Source of the DNA: Flavobacterium sp. UBA7665
Lineage (GTDB): Bacteria; Bacteroidota; Bacteroidia; Flavobacteriales; Flavobacteriaceae
DNA: 42,091 bases
Direction: 5' to 3'
Assembly: GCA_002483285.1 (NCBI GenBank)
Contig: DLHP01000017.1
Location: 41,656 to 83,746, forward strand
Shown: positions 32,497 to 40,942 of the stretch, in pieces
Numbering within the stretch: the first letter of the stretch is position 1
Layout of the letters: each line of letters starts with the position of its first letter
Made by a program: the position numbers and the translations under genes
The notes under the pieces: generated by a model
Seen by the model: only the letters and a program-made list of their open reading frames with translations
Database searches by the model: none
What the model was told of the DNA's origin: nothing

Positions 32497-32504
32497 TATA
32501 TTTG
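32497..32504 (+). promoter_or_regulatory. -7 promoter element of the TPR-like gene
   Basis: TATATTTG is an exact match. An in-frame TTG at 32502 lies inside it and would be mistaken for the start; the next in-frame TTG at 32526 is 21 nt downstream. Confidence 0.55.
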
Positions 32505-32525
32505 AAACTCAAAAAAAATAAAGCG

Positions 32526-33587
32526 TTGAACGTAAGCGAATACACCTATCTGTTGCAACACCCCGATGCTGTCCTTGAGAAGCAAACCGAGGGATTGGAG
32601 AAAATCGTACAGGAATTCCCTTACTTCCAAAGCGCGCGCGCCTTGTACCTCAAAGGACTTTACAACCAGAACAGTTTCAAGTACAATTATGCGCTTAAAA
32701 TAGCGGCGGCACATACTACCGATCGCAGCGTTTTGTTTGACTTTATTACTTCGGATACTTTTACAACAGTACAAAAAACTGCAACTGTAACCAGACCCGC
32801 CGAAATTCTCGAAATCAATGTCGCAAGCGAAGCCGTTGACGATGCACCAAAACTTGAAGTACGCGAAAATACCATCGAGCAATCGATAGTAGCCTCGATT
32901 AACGAAGCGACGCCATCAGAAAAGCCAGAAACCATTGAATTGCCGGTAGAAACGATCAGCGATGCCGATTTTTTCCCAAAAGAGACGAGCGATAGCGAAC
33001 AGGCGCAGCAGTTCACGCATACGACGAGAGAGCCAGAATCGGCCGCGACCGAAATTGCGCCAGAAGAAACGCTATCAGATTCCCAAGCGTCATCAACTCC
33101 GATTGCCGAAGCGCCTATTACCGAAAAACTCGAAATCGGCAAACCGCTGCCTTTTGCGATGAACGAAAAGCACTCGTTCCAGGAATGGCTGCAGCTTTCA
33201 CAAATCAAACCCATTGTGCGCGAAGATGCCGTACAAGTCAAAGCGCCTGACGCTGAAACCGAAATTTCGGAAAACCAACCCACGCCTTCAGAAGTAAATT
33301 TCGAGAAGCAAAAAAAAAATGAACTAATCAATAAGTTCATTGAGTCGAGTCCGAAAATTCCGCAGATGAAGCATGATACGCCTATTCCGAGCACTTTCTA
33401 CGAACCCAGCAAAGCCGACAATTCGATGCTCATGACCGAGACTTTGGCGCGGGTATATCTGGAGCAAAAAAAATATCACAAGGCAATTCAGGCTTATGAA
33501 ATTTTAATTTTGAAATATCCGGAAAAAAGTAGTTTCTTTGCAGACCGAATTTTAGATATCAAGAATTTACAACAAAATAATACGTAA
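32526..33587 (+). CDS. Tetratricopeptide-like protein with long disordered middle
   Basis: This is a 353-aa soluble protein. The N-terminal ~70 residues are helical and conserved in flavobacteria (NVSEYTYLLQHPDAVLEKQ, then EFPYFQSARALYLKGLYNQ). The middle ~190 residues are low-complexity, rich in Glu, Pro, Ser, Thr and Ala. The C-terminus carries at least one TPR-like unit, TLARVYLEQKKYHKAIQAYE plus LKYPEKSSFFADRI. The start is read as TTG 32526, downstream of the promoter element. The gene ends 2 bp before secG, so the two are coupled. No function is established. Confidence 0.75.
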   Translation: MNVSEYTYLLQHPDAVLEKQTEGLEKIVQEFPYFQSARALYLKGLYNQNSFKYNYALKIAAAHTTDRSVLFDFITSDTFTTVQKTATVTRPAEILEINVASEAVDDAPKLEVRENTIEQSIVASINEATPSEKPETIELPVETISDADFFPKETSDSEQAQQFTHTTREPESAATEIAPEETLSDSQASSTPIAEAPITEKLEIGKPLPFAMNEKHSFQEWLQLSQIKPIVREDAVQVKAPDAETEISENQPTPSEVNFEKQKKNELINKFIESSPKIPQMKHDTPIPSTFYEPSKADNSMLMTETLARVYLEQKKYHKAIQAYEILILKYPEKSSFFADRILDIKNLQQNNT

Positions 33588-33589
33588 CA

Positions 33590-33985
33590 ATGAGTACATT
33601 TTCAATTTTTCTAGTTCTGATCACCATCGTTTGTTTTTTGCTGATCATCGTAATTATGGTACAAAACCCTAAAGGTGGCGGCTTGTCTTCTTCTTTGGGT
33701 GGCGCGCAGATGATGGGTGGCGTTCAAAAAACGACCGATTTCCTTGATAAAAGCACCTGGACATTGGCCACGATATTAATCGTGTTGATCCTCATGTCTA
33801 GCCTTAGTTTTACCGGAGCCTTGAACGACAACGAGTCTAAAATTATTGACCAGACCGAGGCCACTGCTCCTAAAGCTGCTGCTCCTGCTGCCGCAAAACC
33901 TGAGGCAACGCCAGCAACCGAGGCTGCAAAAACAGAAACTCCTGCAACAACCGAAGCGCCAGCAACGGAACCTGCAAAAAAATAA
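33590..33985 (+). CDS. secG: SecG, preprotein translocase subunit
   Basis: SecG is the small inner-membrane partner of SecY/SecE. The protein has two helices (about residues 3-24 and 57-75) separated by the diagnostic loop VQNPKGGGLSSSLGGAQMMGG. Its 131 aa are longer than in Proteobacteria because of a C-terminal tail of ~45 residues made of Ala, Pro, Thr and Glu. A clear terminator follows, so it ends the transcription unit that began upstream. Confidence 0.93.
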   Translation: MSTFSIFLVLITIVCFLLIIVIMVQNPKGGGLSSSLGGAQMMGGVQKTTDFLDKSTWTLATILIVLILMSSLSFTGALNDNESKIIDQTEATAPKAAAPAAAKPEATPATEAAKTETPATTEAPATEPAKK

Positions 33986-34002
33986 ATCTTTTTTACCTTA
34001 TC

Positions 34003-34036
34003 AAAATGCCAGCCTGTCAACGCTGGCATTTTTTTT
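34003..34036 (+). terminator. Intrinsic terminator after secG
   Basis: The 11-bp perfect stem AAAATGCCAGC (34003-34013) with GCTGGCATTTT (34022-34032) surrounds CTGTCAAC and is followed by more T residues. It isolates groESL from the upstream genes. Confidence 0.92.
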
Positions 34037-34045
34037 AAGCAAAAA

Positions 34046-34079
34046 TGTCAGTTTTAGGTGGGTGGCACAATTTCTGACA
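34046..34079 (+). promoter_or_regulatory. Candidate sigma-54-like promoter and inverted repeat upstream of groESL
   Basis: TGGCAC at 34063-34068 matches the -24 half of the sigma-54 consensus. The -12 half reads ctGA at the correct distance (GG to G, 12 bp), missing the usual C. TGTCAG (34046-34051) and CTGACA (34074-34079) form a perfect inverted repeat with 22 nt between. No exact TAnnTTTG and no CIRCE element (TTAGCACTC-N9-GAGTGCTAA) is present between 34037 and 34125. Confidence 0.4.
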
Positions 34080-34125
34080 ACCCGCCGACAGTAAAATATC
34101 AATTAATCATACAATAATATTCATT

Positions 34126-34401
34126 ATGGCTTTAAAGATTAAACCGCTTGCAGACCGTGTGCTCATCGAGCCGGTAGCAGCCGAAACCCAAACCGCTTCA
34201 GGGATTTTCATTCCCGATACCGCGAAGGAGAAACCGCAAAAAGGAACTGTTGTAGCCGTTGGTAACGGAACCATGGAACACGCCATGACTGTCAAGGTTG
34301 GCGACACCGTCCTTTATGGGAAATACGCCGGTACCGAACTCAAACTCGAAGGCAAAGATTACCTCATCATGCGCGAAGACGACATCCTCGCCATCATCTA
34401 A
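34126..34401 (+). CDS. groES: GroES, co-chaperonin
   Basis: The 91-aa GroES forms the heptameric lid on GroEL. Family segments are KPLADRVLIEPVAAETQTASGI, the mobile loop ending SGIFIPDTAKEKPQKG, and the C-terminal DYLIMREDDILAI. It starts with ATG 34126 and ends 24 nt before groEL. The pair forms a two-gene operon between two strong terminators. Confidence 0.97.
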   Translation: MALKIKPLADRVLIEPVAAETQTASGIFIPDTAKEKPQKGTVVAVGNGTMEHAMTVKVGDTVLYGKYAGTELKLEGKDYLIMREDDILAII

Positions 34402-34425
34402 TCATTTAAAAATTCATAACTAATT

Positions 34426-36057
34426 ATGGCAAAAGATATCAAATTTGACATTGAAGCCCGCGACGGACTCAAACGCGGCGTTGACGCATTGGCCAATGCA
34501 GTAAAAGTAACCCTGGGCCCAAAAGGGCGTAACGTAATTATTGGAAAAGCCTTTGGCGGACCAACCGTTACCAAAGACGGTGTTACCGTAGCCAAAGAAA
34601 TTGAATTGCAGGACCCACTTGAAAACATGGGCGCACAAATGGTAAAGGAAGTCGCTTCTAAAACCAACGACCTTGCCGGAGATGGAACAACTACTGCCAC
34701 CGTACTCGCGCAAGCCATCGTAAAGGAAGGCCTCAAAAACGTAGCAGCCGGCGCCAATCCGATGGATTTGAAACGCGGTATCGACAAAGCGGTAGAAGCC
34801 ATCGTTGCCGACTTGGGCAAACAAGCCAAAGTTGTGGGGAACACTTCAGAAAAAATCAAACAGATTGCCTCGATTTCGGCCAACAACGATGAAGTTATTG
34901 GAGAATTGATTGCACAGGCATTCGGTAAAGTAGGCAAAGAAGGCGTTATTACTGTAGAGGAAGCCAAAGGTACCGACACATACGTGGATGTGGTAGAAGG
35001 CATGCAGTTTGACCGTGGTTACCTGTCTCCGTACTTCGTAACCAATCCCGAAAAAATGGAAGCCGAACTCGAAAGCCCCTACATCCTTTTGTACGACAAA
35101 AAAGTTTCGTCGCTCAAAGAATTGCTTCCGGTTTTAGAACCTGTAGCACAATCGGGAAAACCGTTGTTGATTATCGCCGAAGATGTAGATGGTGAAGCCT
35201 TGTCGACCTTAGTGGTAAACAAATTGCGCGGCGCACTCAAAATCGCTGCGGTAAAGGCGCCAGGATTTGGTGACCGAAGAAAAGCGATGCTCGAAGATAT
35301 CGCCATCCTTACCGGCGGAACCGTCATTTCTGAAGAAAGAGGTTACACGCTCGAAAATGCTACCATCGATATGTTGGGAACCGCAAAACGTGTGACTATC
35401 GATAAAGACAATACCACCTTGGTTAACGGTGCCGGAAGCGCGCAACAAATCAAGATGCGTGTCAATGAGATTAAAGCCCAAATGGAAACCACAAGTTCTG
35501 ATTACGACCGCGAAAAACTACAGGAACGCCTCGCCAAATTGGCCGGTGGTGTAGCTGTACTTTATGTAGGAGCCGCATCAGAAGTAGAAATGAAAGAGAA
35601 AAAAGACCGCGTAGACGACGCCTTGCATGCCACACGCGCTGCTGTAGAAGAAGGTATAGTAGCCGGCGGCGGAGTTGCACTATTGAGAGCCAAAAAAGTA
35701 TTGGCCAGCCTCAAAGCCGACAACGCCGATGAAGCCACCGGAATCCAAATCGTATCGCGTGCCGTTGAATCGCCTTTGCGTACGATTGTTGAAAACGCAG
35801 GTCTTGAAGGTTCTGTAGTAGTAGCCAAGGTAGCCGAAGGCAAAGACAACTTTGGGTACAATGCTAAAACCGACGAATATGTAGACATGCTCAAAGCGGG
35901 AATCATCGATCCTAAAAAAGTGACTCGTGTGGCCCTGGAAAATGCAGCCTCGGTTGCAGGAATGATCCTAACCACCGAATGTGCACTTGTAGATATCAAG
36001 GAAGAAAATGCCGACGGCGGAATGCCAATGGGCGGCGGGATGCCGGGAATGATGTAA
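34426..36057 (+). CDS. groEL: GroEL, 60-kDa chaperonin
   Basis: GroEL is the ATP-driven tetradecameric folding chamber. At 543 aa it has the expected length. Key segments are LGPKGRNVIIGKAFGGPTVTKDG and AGDGTTTATVLAQ (nucleotide site), the apical ELESPYILLYDKKVSS, and the C-terminal Gly-Met tail GGMPMGGGMPGMM. No unusual insertions are seen. It is followed by a bidirectional terminator shared with the convergent DedA gene. Confidence 0.98.
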   Translation: MAKDIKFDIEARDGLKRGVDALANAVKVTLGPKGRNVIIGKAFGGPTVTKDGVTVAKEIELQDPLENMGAQMVKEVASKTNDLAGDGTTTATVLAQAIVKEGLKNVAAGANPMDLKRGIDKAVEAIVADLGKQAKVVGNTSEKIKQIASISANNDEVIGELIAQAFGKVGKEGVITVEEAKGTDTYVDVVEGMQFDRGYLSPYFVTNPEKMEAELESPYILLYDKKVSSLKELLPVLEPVAQSGKPLLIIAEDVDGEALSTLVVNKLRGALKIAAVKAPGFGDRRKAMLEDIAILTGGTVISEERGYTLENATIDMLGTAKRVTIDKDNTTLVNGAGSAQQIKMRVNEIKAQMETTSSDYDREKLQERLAKLAGGVAVLYVGAASEVEMKEKKDRVDDALHATRAAVEEGIVAGGGVALLRAKKVLASLKADNADEATGIQIVSRAVESPLRTIVENAGLEGSVVVAKVAEGKDNFGYNAKTDEYVDMLKAGIIDPKKVTRVALENAASVAGMILTTECALVDIKEENADGGMPMGGGMPGMM

Positions 36058-36077
36058 TTCTAAAAGCTTATACCAAT

Positions 36078-36107
36078 AAAAAATCCGTCTGTTACGACGG
36101 ATTTTTT
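36078..36107. terminator. Bidirectional terminator between groEL and the DedA gene
   Basis: The perfect 12-bp stem AAAAAATCCGTC (36078-36089) pairs with GACGGATTTTTT (36096-36107) around TGTTAC. A- and T-runs on both sides allow it to work for both convergent transcripts. Confidence 0.92.
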
Positions 36108-36126
36108 TATGTTTGAAAGTAATCGT

Positions 36127-36810
36127 TTACTCTTGTCTCACTTTGGGTTTCTTTACCAACTTCATAATTACTGGGAAGGTAGAAAAGAAGATAATCCCGA
36201 TGATGATCCATTCAATGTGGTGCTTGAGATCAATATCGAACTCGCGCAGGAACAATCCATAAAGGTAATGTCCTGAGAATACCAGAATGAACGACCAAAG
36301 AAACGAGCTCAAGATGTTGTAGAACATGAATTTCTTTTTGTCCATGGATACGATTCCGGCCACAATGGGCGCAAACGTCCTGAAGATAGGTAAGAAACGT
36401 GCAAATATGATGGCTTTTCCTCCGTATTTTTCAAAGAAATCCTTAGACTGCAACAGGTATTTTTTCTTGAACCAAAAGGTATCTTCTTTCTTGAACAGGT
36501 AGTAACCGCTGCGCTCTCCAAACCAATAACCGGTCATGTTTCCAAAAACGCCGGATATTGCTATGGCGAGTGACAACAGCGTCACATTTAGAAAATCGCT
36601 TTCAATATGCATGACGTTTTGCACCAGATCGCGGCTGTAAATTCCGGCAAGGAATAACAAACTGTCGCCTGGAAGGAAAAATCCAGCAAACAATCCGGTT
36701 TCGGCAAAAACAATGAAAATCACAATGTACAAACCCAATTGAATGCCCCCAAGTTCTAAAGTGATGTAAAATTCGGGATTGAGTAATTGGGTCCAGTGAA
36801 AGTCGTTCAT
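36127..36810 (-). CDS. DedA/VTT-family membrane protein
   Basis: This 227-aa multi-spanning protein belongs to the DedA family, whose members are implicated in undecaprenyl-phosphate or phospholipid flipping and membrane homeostasis. Diagnostic segments are FAETGLFAGFFLPGDSLLFLAG, the basic stretch after the third helix, and FARFLPIFRTFAPIVAGIVSM with its conserved Arg and Pro residues. I chose the ATG at 36810; upstream ATGs at 36852 and 36870 would lengthen the polar N-terminus. It converges on groEL and lies about 95 bp from the end of the heavy-metal operon. Substrate is not deducible. Confidence 0.88.
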   Translation of the reverse strand: MNDFHWTQLLNPEFYITLELGGIQLGLYIVIFIVFAETGLFAGFFLPGDSLLFLAGIYSRDLVQNVMHIESDFLNVTLLSLAIAISGVFGNMTGYWFGERSGYYLFKKEDTFWFKKKYLLQSKDFFEKYGGKAIIFARFLPIFRTFAPIVAGIVSMDKKKFMFYNILSSFLWSFILVFSGHYLYGLFLREFDIDLKHHIEWIIIGIIFFSTFPVIMKLVKKPKVRQE

Positions 36811-36904
36811 AAGGCGTTGTACAGTTATTTTTGAGCTCGTGAAAGTAAGCATAATTTCACTTAACCGCAATTTATTGGGGTACTTTTAGCTTTTCTTAAC
36901 GGTT

Positions 36905-37624
36905 TTAAAACGTGGCGACAATCATTACAATCGCCATGGCAATCATGAGGCTATTCTCTATAAAAGTGGCTTTGGTCATGGGGAGTTTGAGCGCGGTTCC
37001 CAGACAAGCACATTGGATTGACTTCTTGTCGAGCAACACTTTGGTCACCCCAATCGTAGTAATCCCCAAAATTAAAATGGTGGCCACTAACGCAATAGGG
37101 ATTTCAAAACGCAACAGAAACATCAATCCCAACGCCGTTTCTAAAAACGGATACACCAGAGCATAAATCGGAATTTTTTTCGCCAAAGGGTCGTACATCC
37201 TAAATGAATCCGGAAATCCTTTGAGGTCGAGCAGCTTGAAAAAACCAAATACGATATAAAACAATCCCATAAAATCGAGCATGAAACCGTGGCTGTCAAA
37301 CGGGCTGCGATTGAGCAAAATTGCCGCCACCGAAATGTAGCCGAAAATCAAAAACAGCGGAAACAACTGCCTCCACTCCGATTTCGGATCGATTTCTGTC
37401 GCCATCATCATGTCTCCATCCACTTTTTCCTTAATCGTGTATTTCGTCCCGATAGCGTTCTGGAACGCCGCCGTAGATATGTGGTTTTTCATCTCCACTT
37501 CGGCCTCGGCCTTTTCTAAATTAACCGTAGCGCTGATGACGCCCGCAATCCCGTTGAGCTTCTCCTCAATCCCGCTGCTGCAACCCGTACAGGTCATTCC
37601 TGTGATTTGATACGTGTGGATCAT
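36905..37624 (-). CDS. HMA metal-binding domain fused to a MauE-type membrane domain
   Basis: This is a 239-aa protein. Residues 1-70 form a heavy-metal-associated fold with CxxC at Cys12/Cys15 in GMTCTGCSSG, as in copper chaperones and the heads of copper ATPases. The rest has about four membrane helices and ends in a MauE/DoxX-like segment with SIQCACLGTALKLPMT, a cysteine pair typical of MauE. It is the last gene of the four-gene operon. Its ATG overlaps the stop of the preceding HMA gene by the sequence ATGA (37621-37624), so translation is probably coupled. Copper is the likely metal; mercury is an alternative. Confidence 0.85.
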   Translation of the reverse strand: MIHTYQITGMTCTGCSSGIEEKLNGIAGVISATVNLEKAEAEVEMKNHISTAAFQNAIGTKYTIKEKVDGDMMMATEIDPKSEWRQLFPLFLIFGYISVAAILLNRSPFDSHGFMLDFMGLFYIVFGFFKLLDLKGFPDSFRMYDPLAKKIPIYALVYPFLETALGLMFLLRFEIPIALVATILILGITTIGVTKVLLDKKSIQCACLGTALKLPMTKATFIENSLMIAMAIVMIVATF

Positions 37625-37959
37625 TTTCGCGGATATTGGCAGCAATGGTGCAGGTTGTTGTAATCTTCATCGGTGGCTTTGGCTTCGTCGGTGTCGTGGC
37701 CTGCTTTGGCAAGCGCCTTTTTGACGTCGGTGATTGTCGTCTTTTCTTCGTTGACGATCAAGTCGAGCTGATGCGTCTCTATATTCCAGCTTGCCGATTT
37801 CACACCCGCAACCGCGTAAGCCGCCTTTTCAATGCGCTTTTTACATTGGTCACAATTGCCGTTCACTTCAATCGCATACTTGGCATTTTTATTCTTTTTA
37901 GTCTGCGCCTGTGCCGAAATTCCAAAAGTCAGCAACAGGATTATGATGATGGTTCTCAT
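37621..37959 (-). CDS. Exported heavy-metal-associated (HMA) domain protein
   Basis: This is a 112-aa periplasmic metal-binding protein. The signal peptide RTIIIILLLTFGISAQA is followed by an HMA fold with the ligand motif NGNCDQCKKRIEKAA (CxxC). The C-terminus adds a His/Cys patch, NLHHCCQYPRK, offering more copper ligands. It lies 19 nt after the TonB receptor gene and overlaps the next gene by 4 bp. It probably takes the metal from the receptor and passes it on to the HMA-MauE membrane protein; that transfer order is an inference from gene order. Confidence 0.85.
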   Translation of the reverse strand: MRTIIIILLLTFGISAQAQTKKNKNAKYAIEVNGNCDQCKKRIEKAAYAVAGVKSASWNIETHQLDLIVNEEKTTITDVKKALAKAGHDTDEAKATDEDYNNLHHCCQYPRK

Positions 37960-37978
37960 TTTATTGTTATTTTAATTA

Positions 37979-39997
37979 TTACTTGATTTTAAATCTCAGT
38001 CCGGCGTAGTACATCTGGCCGAAAACGGGTGCATACACAATCGAAGTGTCGAAGGTATTGCCAAAAGGATTCTCACTTCCTAAAATCGCTTTCTCCTGAC
38101 GGTAATTCCCGATGTTCTCACCACCGATATAGACTTCAAATGTCGACGAAAACGTCCGTGTAACCTGTACATTCATCACGGCAAACGACGGCGAAAATTC
38201 GGGCAACCGATCGGCTGCCGGATTAGAAGCCGTAGTTGGCAATTGCTGTTTCCCGAGCCAGTTGAAGGTATAGTCGAATTTCCATTGGTGGCCTTTGTCG
38301 TCGATGTGTGTCGCGTAGGCTAAGTTCGCAAAAAAACGGTGCTTGGCCTGCAACGGGCGCTGGAAAGTTCCCGATAAATATTCGGTCGCGATGTCATAAT
38401 ACTTATAGGCCGTGCGCAAATCCAAATGCTTAATGAATTCAAAATTGAACTCAAACTGCAAACTGTTCGCATACGATTTTCCGTTGTAGAAAGTGGCCCT
38501 TTGCGGACTTTCCATGACATCGACGATGATTTGGTTCTCAAAATCAGTACGGTAAAAATCAACCTGCGCCTCAGCATTCTTTCCTAAAAGCTTGAACTTC
38601 TGCCCAAAACTGAGCCCGTAATTCCAGGCAATTTCAGGATCGAGCCCGTAGAATTTGCCGCCAGCATTTAAAACGCTGATGGTTCGTGAACTGCCAATTA
38701 GGTTCTGGTTCTCGGCAAAAATATTCGCGGCACGTTTGCCTCGTCCGGCTGAAAAACGCAATACCGCCTTTTCCCAAGGATTGTAACGCACATGCAGCCT
38801 CGGTGTGGCAAAAACACCCAAACGATTGTGATTGTCAACGCGTCCGCCCAAAACCAAACTAAAGTTGTCGGTGTTGTCGTAGGTATATTCGAGGAACGCA
38901 CCCATCGAATTGTCGATACGGCTGGCATCGGTAACACCAACAATTTCGCGGTAATTGTCGTAGGTGAAATTGAGCCCAGCCGCAAATTTATGCTTGGTGT
39001 TGTTGATAATCGAATTGAAAATCAGGTTCGAATAATAACTGTCCTGGCGGATGTCGTAGCTATTGAAACCGAAATAAGAATCCTGTCGATGCGACGTAAA
39101 AGCGTTCTGGAAGCCGATGCTCTGGTAAGGCATGTCCTTGAAAACATAACCAATTTTGGTCGACAAATCAAAACGCTCGGTATTGATTTCAGAACCCCAG
39201 TGGTTGAGCGTAAACTTGTCACGCTTCGGGTCGAAAGCCACTTCGCCAGTCTGTTTCTCGTCGTTCATGTACCGCAAACTGATGAAACTCACCCAACCGC
39301 TTTCGGGATTGTAATACTGGTAACGGTTGAGCACGTTGATTTGTTTGCCAAGCGGATTGTCGAGGAAGCCGTCGTCATTCATGTCGTTTTTAGACAAACG
39401 CGTATTGGTGTGCAAAAACAAGCTGCTGCTCCATTTGTCAGACAGCTTTCGGCTCGTGTGTACATTGGCCTCGAAACGCGAATCGGTCGAGCCGTAAAGG
39501 TTGAGGAAGAATGGGATGTCATTGATGGGTTTGATGAGTTCGGTGTTGATTTGTCCCGAAATGCTCTCGTATCCGTTCACTACCGAACCCGCGCCTTTGG
39601 TGATCTGGATGCTCTCTACCCAGGTTCCCGGCGTAAACGACAAGCCGTAAGCCTGCGACGCACCGCGTACCGATGGGATATTTTCCTCGGTAATCATCAA
39701 ATACGGACTGGTCAAACCCAGCATTCTGATTTGTTTGGTGCCGGTGAGCGCATCCGAGAAATTGACATCGATCGACGGATTGGTCTCGAAGGCTTCGGCG
39801 AGGTTGCAACAAGCCGCCTTGAGCAATTCCTTGCTCGTCATCACGGCCGAATTTGCCGTGACAGTGTATGATTTTTTGATGCTTCTTGTGCTGCCTTCTA
39901 CCTTGACGGCTTTGAGCGAATCGGCTTTGATTTCTTCCTGGGCATAGGTTTGAAAAGCAGCCAACAACAAGACAAACATCTTGAGGTGTTTATACAT
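37979..39997 (-). CDS. TonB-dependent outer-membrane receptor (probable copper)
   Basis: This 672-aa receptor has a signal peptide (KHLKMFVLLLAAFQTYAQ), then a plug domain with ELLKAACCNLAEAFETNPSIDV, GTKQIRMLGLTSPYLMITEE and the pattern ITKGAGSVVNGYESISGQIN. A barrel of about 500 residues follows and ends in a phased aromatic pattern (MYYAGLRFKIK). The CC pair in the plug is characteristic of receptors located next to copper genes in Bacteroidetes. No N-terminal carboxypeptidase-like domain is present. The start ATG 39997 is preferred; 39979 is possible. It lies between an HYC_CC_PP protein and two HMA proteins, which supports metal transport. Confidence 0.9.
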   Translation of the reverse strand: MYKHLKMFVLLLAAFQTYAQEEIKADSLKAVKVEGSTRSIKKSYTVTANSAVMTSKELLKAACCNLAEAFETNPSIDVNFSDALTGTKQIRMLGLTSPYLMITEENIPSVRGASQAYGLSFTPGTWVESIQITKGAGSVVNGYESISGQINTELIKPINDIPFFLNLYGSTDSRFEANVHTSRKLSDKWSSSLFLHTNTRLSKNDMNDDGFLDNPLGKQINVLNRYQYYNPESGWVSFISLRYMNDEKQTGEVAFDPKRDKFTLNHWGSEINTERFDLSTKIGYVFKDMPYQSIGFQNAFTSHRQDSYFGFNSYDIRQDSYYSNLIFNSIINNTKHKFAAGLNFTYDNYREIVGVTDASRIDNSMGAFLEYTYDNTDNFSLVLGGRVDNHNRLGVFATPRLHVRYNPWEKAVLRFSAGRGKRAANIFAENQNLIGSSRTISVLNAGGKFYGLDPEIAWNYGLSFGQKFKLLGKNAEAQVDFYRTDFENQIIVDVMESPQRATFYNGKSYANSLQFEFNFEFIKHLDLRTAYKYYDIATEYLSGTFQRPLQAKHRFFANLAYATHIDDKGHQWKFDYTFNWLGKQQLPTTASNPAADRLPEFSPSFAVMNVQVTRTFSSTFEVYIGGENIGNYRQEKAILGSENPFGNTFDTSIVYAPVFGQMYYAGLRFKIK

Positions 39998-40048
39998 GAT
40001 AAGGTATTTAATGTTGAAAATCATTTCCGCCGTAGCGGTCTTCCAGCA

Positions 40049-40447
40049 TTAAACCTTGTCGTAAAAAATGTATTGGGAGTGCAATTGATAAAGCGGCGGC
40101 GCGTGTGCATCGCAGTAATAGGCAGTGTAGGAATCGTTTTTGAATTGGGTCGTCGGCGCAAATACAATGGGTTGCCAGTCGTGCAAAGCGACAATCGCAG
40201 GAGATTGGAAAGCAAACGCCTTCACTAACGTATTGTCTGATTTTTTCTGGAAATGAACCACCTTGCTCTTACAGCAATTGGACGTTTCGGCTTTCATGCC
40301 ACAGCATCCTTTATCGTTGGCTGCCTCGGGTTTTAGCGAAACCGAAGCGACACTTCCGCCGCAGAAATGCACATTGAAAGCGAATCCCGTGTTGGAAACC
40401 AACAACAGGAAAACGAGCAGCAAGGATGTCATTTGCTTCAATTTCAT
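40049..40447 (-). CDS. HYC_CC_PP-family small exported protein
   Basis: This is a 132-aa exported protein. The signal peptide KLKQMTSLLLVFLLLVSNTGFA is followed by the three family marks: NVHFCGG (H-x-C), GCCGMKAETSNCCKSK (two CC pairs) and HAPPLYQL (PP). Six cysteines and several histidines suggest metal binding. It opens the operon that continues with the TonB receptor, HMA and HMA-MauE genes. The -7 element at 40452 ends only 4 nt before this ATG, so the mRNA may be nearly leaderless or the start may be the inner ATG at 40432. The function of the family is not established. Confidence 0.8.
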   Translation of the reverse strand: MKLKQMTSLLLVFLLLVSNTGFAFNVHFCGGSVASVSLKPEAANDKGCCGMKAETSNCCKSKVVHFQKKSDNTLVKAFAFQSPAIVALHDWQPIVFAPTTQFKNDSYTAYYCDAHAPPLYQLHSQYIFYDKV

Positions 40448-40451
40448 GGCC

Positions 40452-40477
40452 CAAAATTAACCAAAAACCTTTCGCAA
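40452..40477 (-). promoter_or_regulatory. -33/-7 promoter of the heavy-metal operon
   Basis: On the minus strand TAATTTTG (40452-40459) is an exact -7 element, preceded after 15 nt by TTG (40475-40477). It is one of the best two-part matches in the window. No metal-regulator operator is recognised beside it. Confidence 0.6.
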
Positions 40478-40492
40478 TCGGCCAATAAAATG

Positions 40493-40942
40493 TTATTTTT
40501 TGTCTTTTTGCTTTTGGTAGTAAAACGCCGGAACAAACAACAGCAACAACAACGGCTGAATCAGGAACCGCCTGATATTGAACAGCAAAAAGTTGTTCCC
40601 GGCATCCGAAAACCGGAGCAATAAGAACAATGCTATAACCAGGATCACGAAAAAGAACAAGTACAAAACGGCTGCGAATTTGGTGAGCGCGGCATCCGAA
40701 AATAAAATGAAAATGATGGCCAGCGAGATGGCTGTATTGAACCAATATCGCAACCCCATCGACAGCAACAAATGCAGCGCGTCAAAGTCAGGGAAAGCCT
40801 TACTGAGGTAATCGCTTTTGAAATAGAACGAAAACGGGTCGTAGAACAATTGGTCCTCAAAACCGCGAATTGCCGCCAAGACACCCACCAGCAGCAGGAT
40901 CAGTAGCAGTTTTGCTTTGTTAATGAGCAGTTCCCGAAGCAT
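40493..40942 (-). CDS. Exosortase F-associated membrane protein
   Basis: This is a 149-aa hydrophobic protein with about four membrane helices (LLLILLLVGVLAAIRGF at the N-terminus, then three more). It includes the family segment QLFYDPFSFYFKSDY followed by LHLLLSMGLRYWFNTAISL. It matches the partner always found beside exosortase F in Flavobacteriia. Its ATG at 40942 lies within the exosortase gene, overlapping by 23 bp, so translation is coupled. The role is unknown; it may assist sorting or processing of the exosortase targets. Confidence 0.85.
   Translation of the reverse strand: MLRELLINKAKLLLILLLVGVLAAIRGFEDQLFYDPFSFYFKSDYLSKAFPDFDALHLLLSMGLRYWFNTAISLAIIFILFSDAALTKFAAVLYLFFFVILVIALFLLLRFSDAGNNFLLFNIRRFLIQPLLLLLFVPAFYYQKQKDKK

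Noticed and set aside
34037..34125. CIRCE/HrcA operator ahead of groES
   Set aside because: No TTAGCACTC-N9-GAGTGCTAA or close variant is present; only TGTCAG/CTGACA is inverted here.
38792..39871. A 359-aa open frame on the plus strand opposite the TonB receptor
   Set aside because: It is a shadow of the receptor gene, with no recognisable domains and no plausible start signal.
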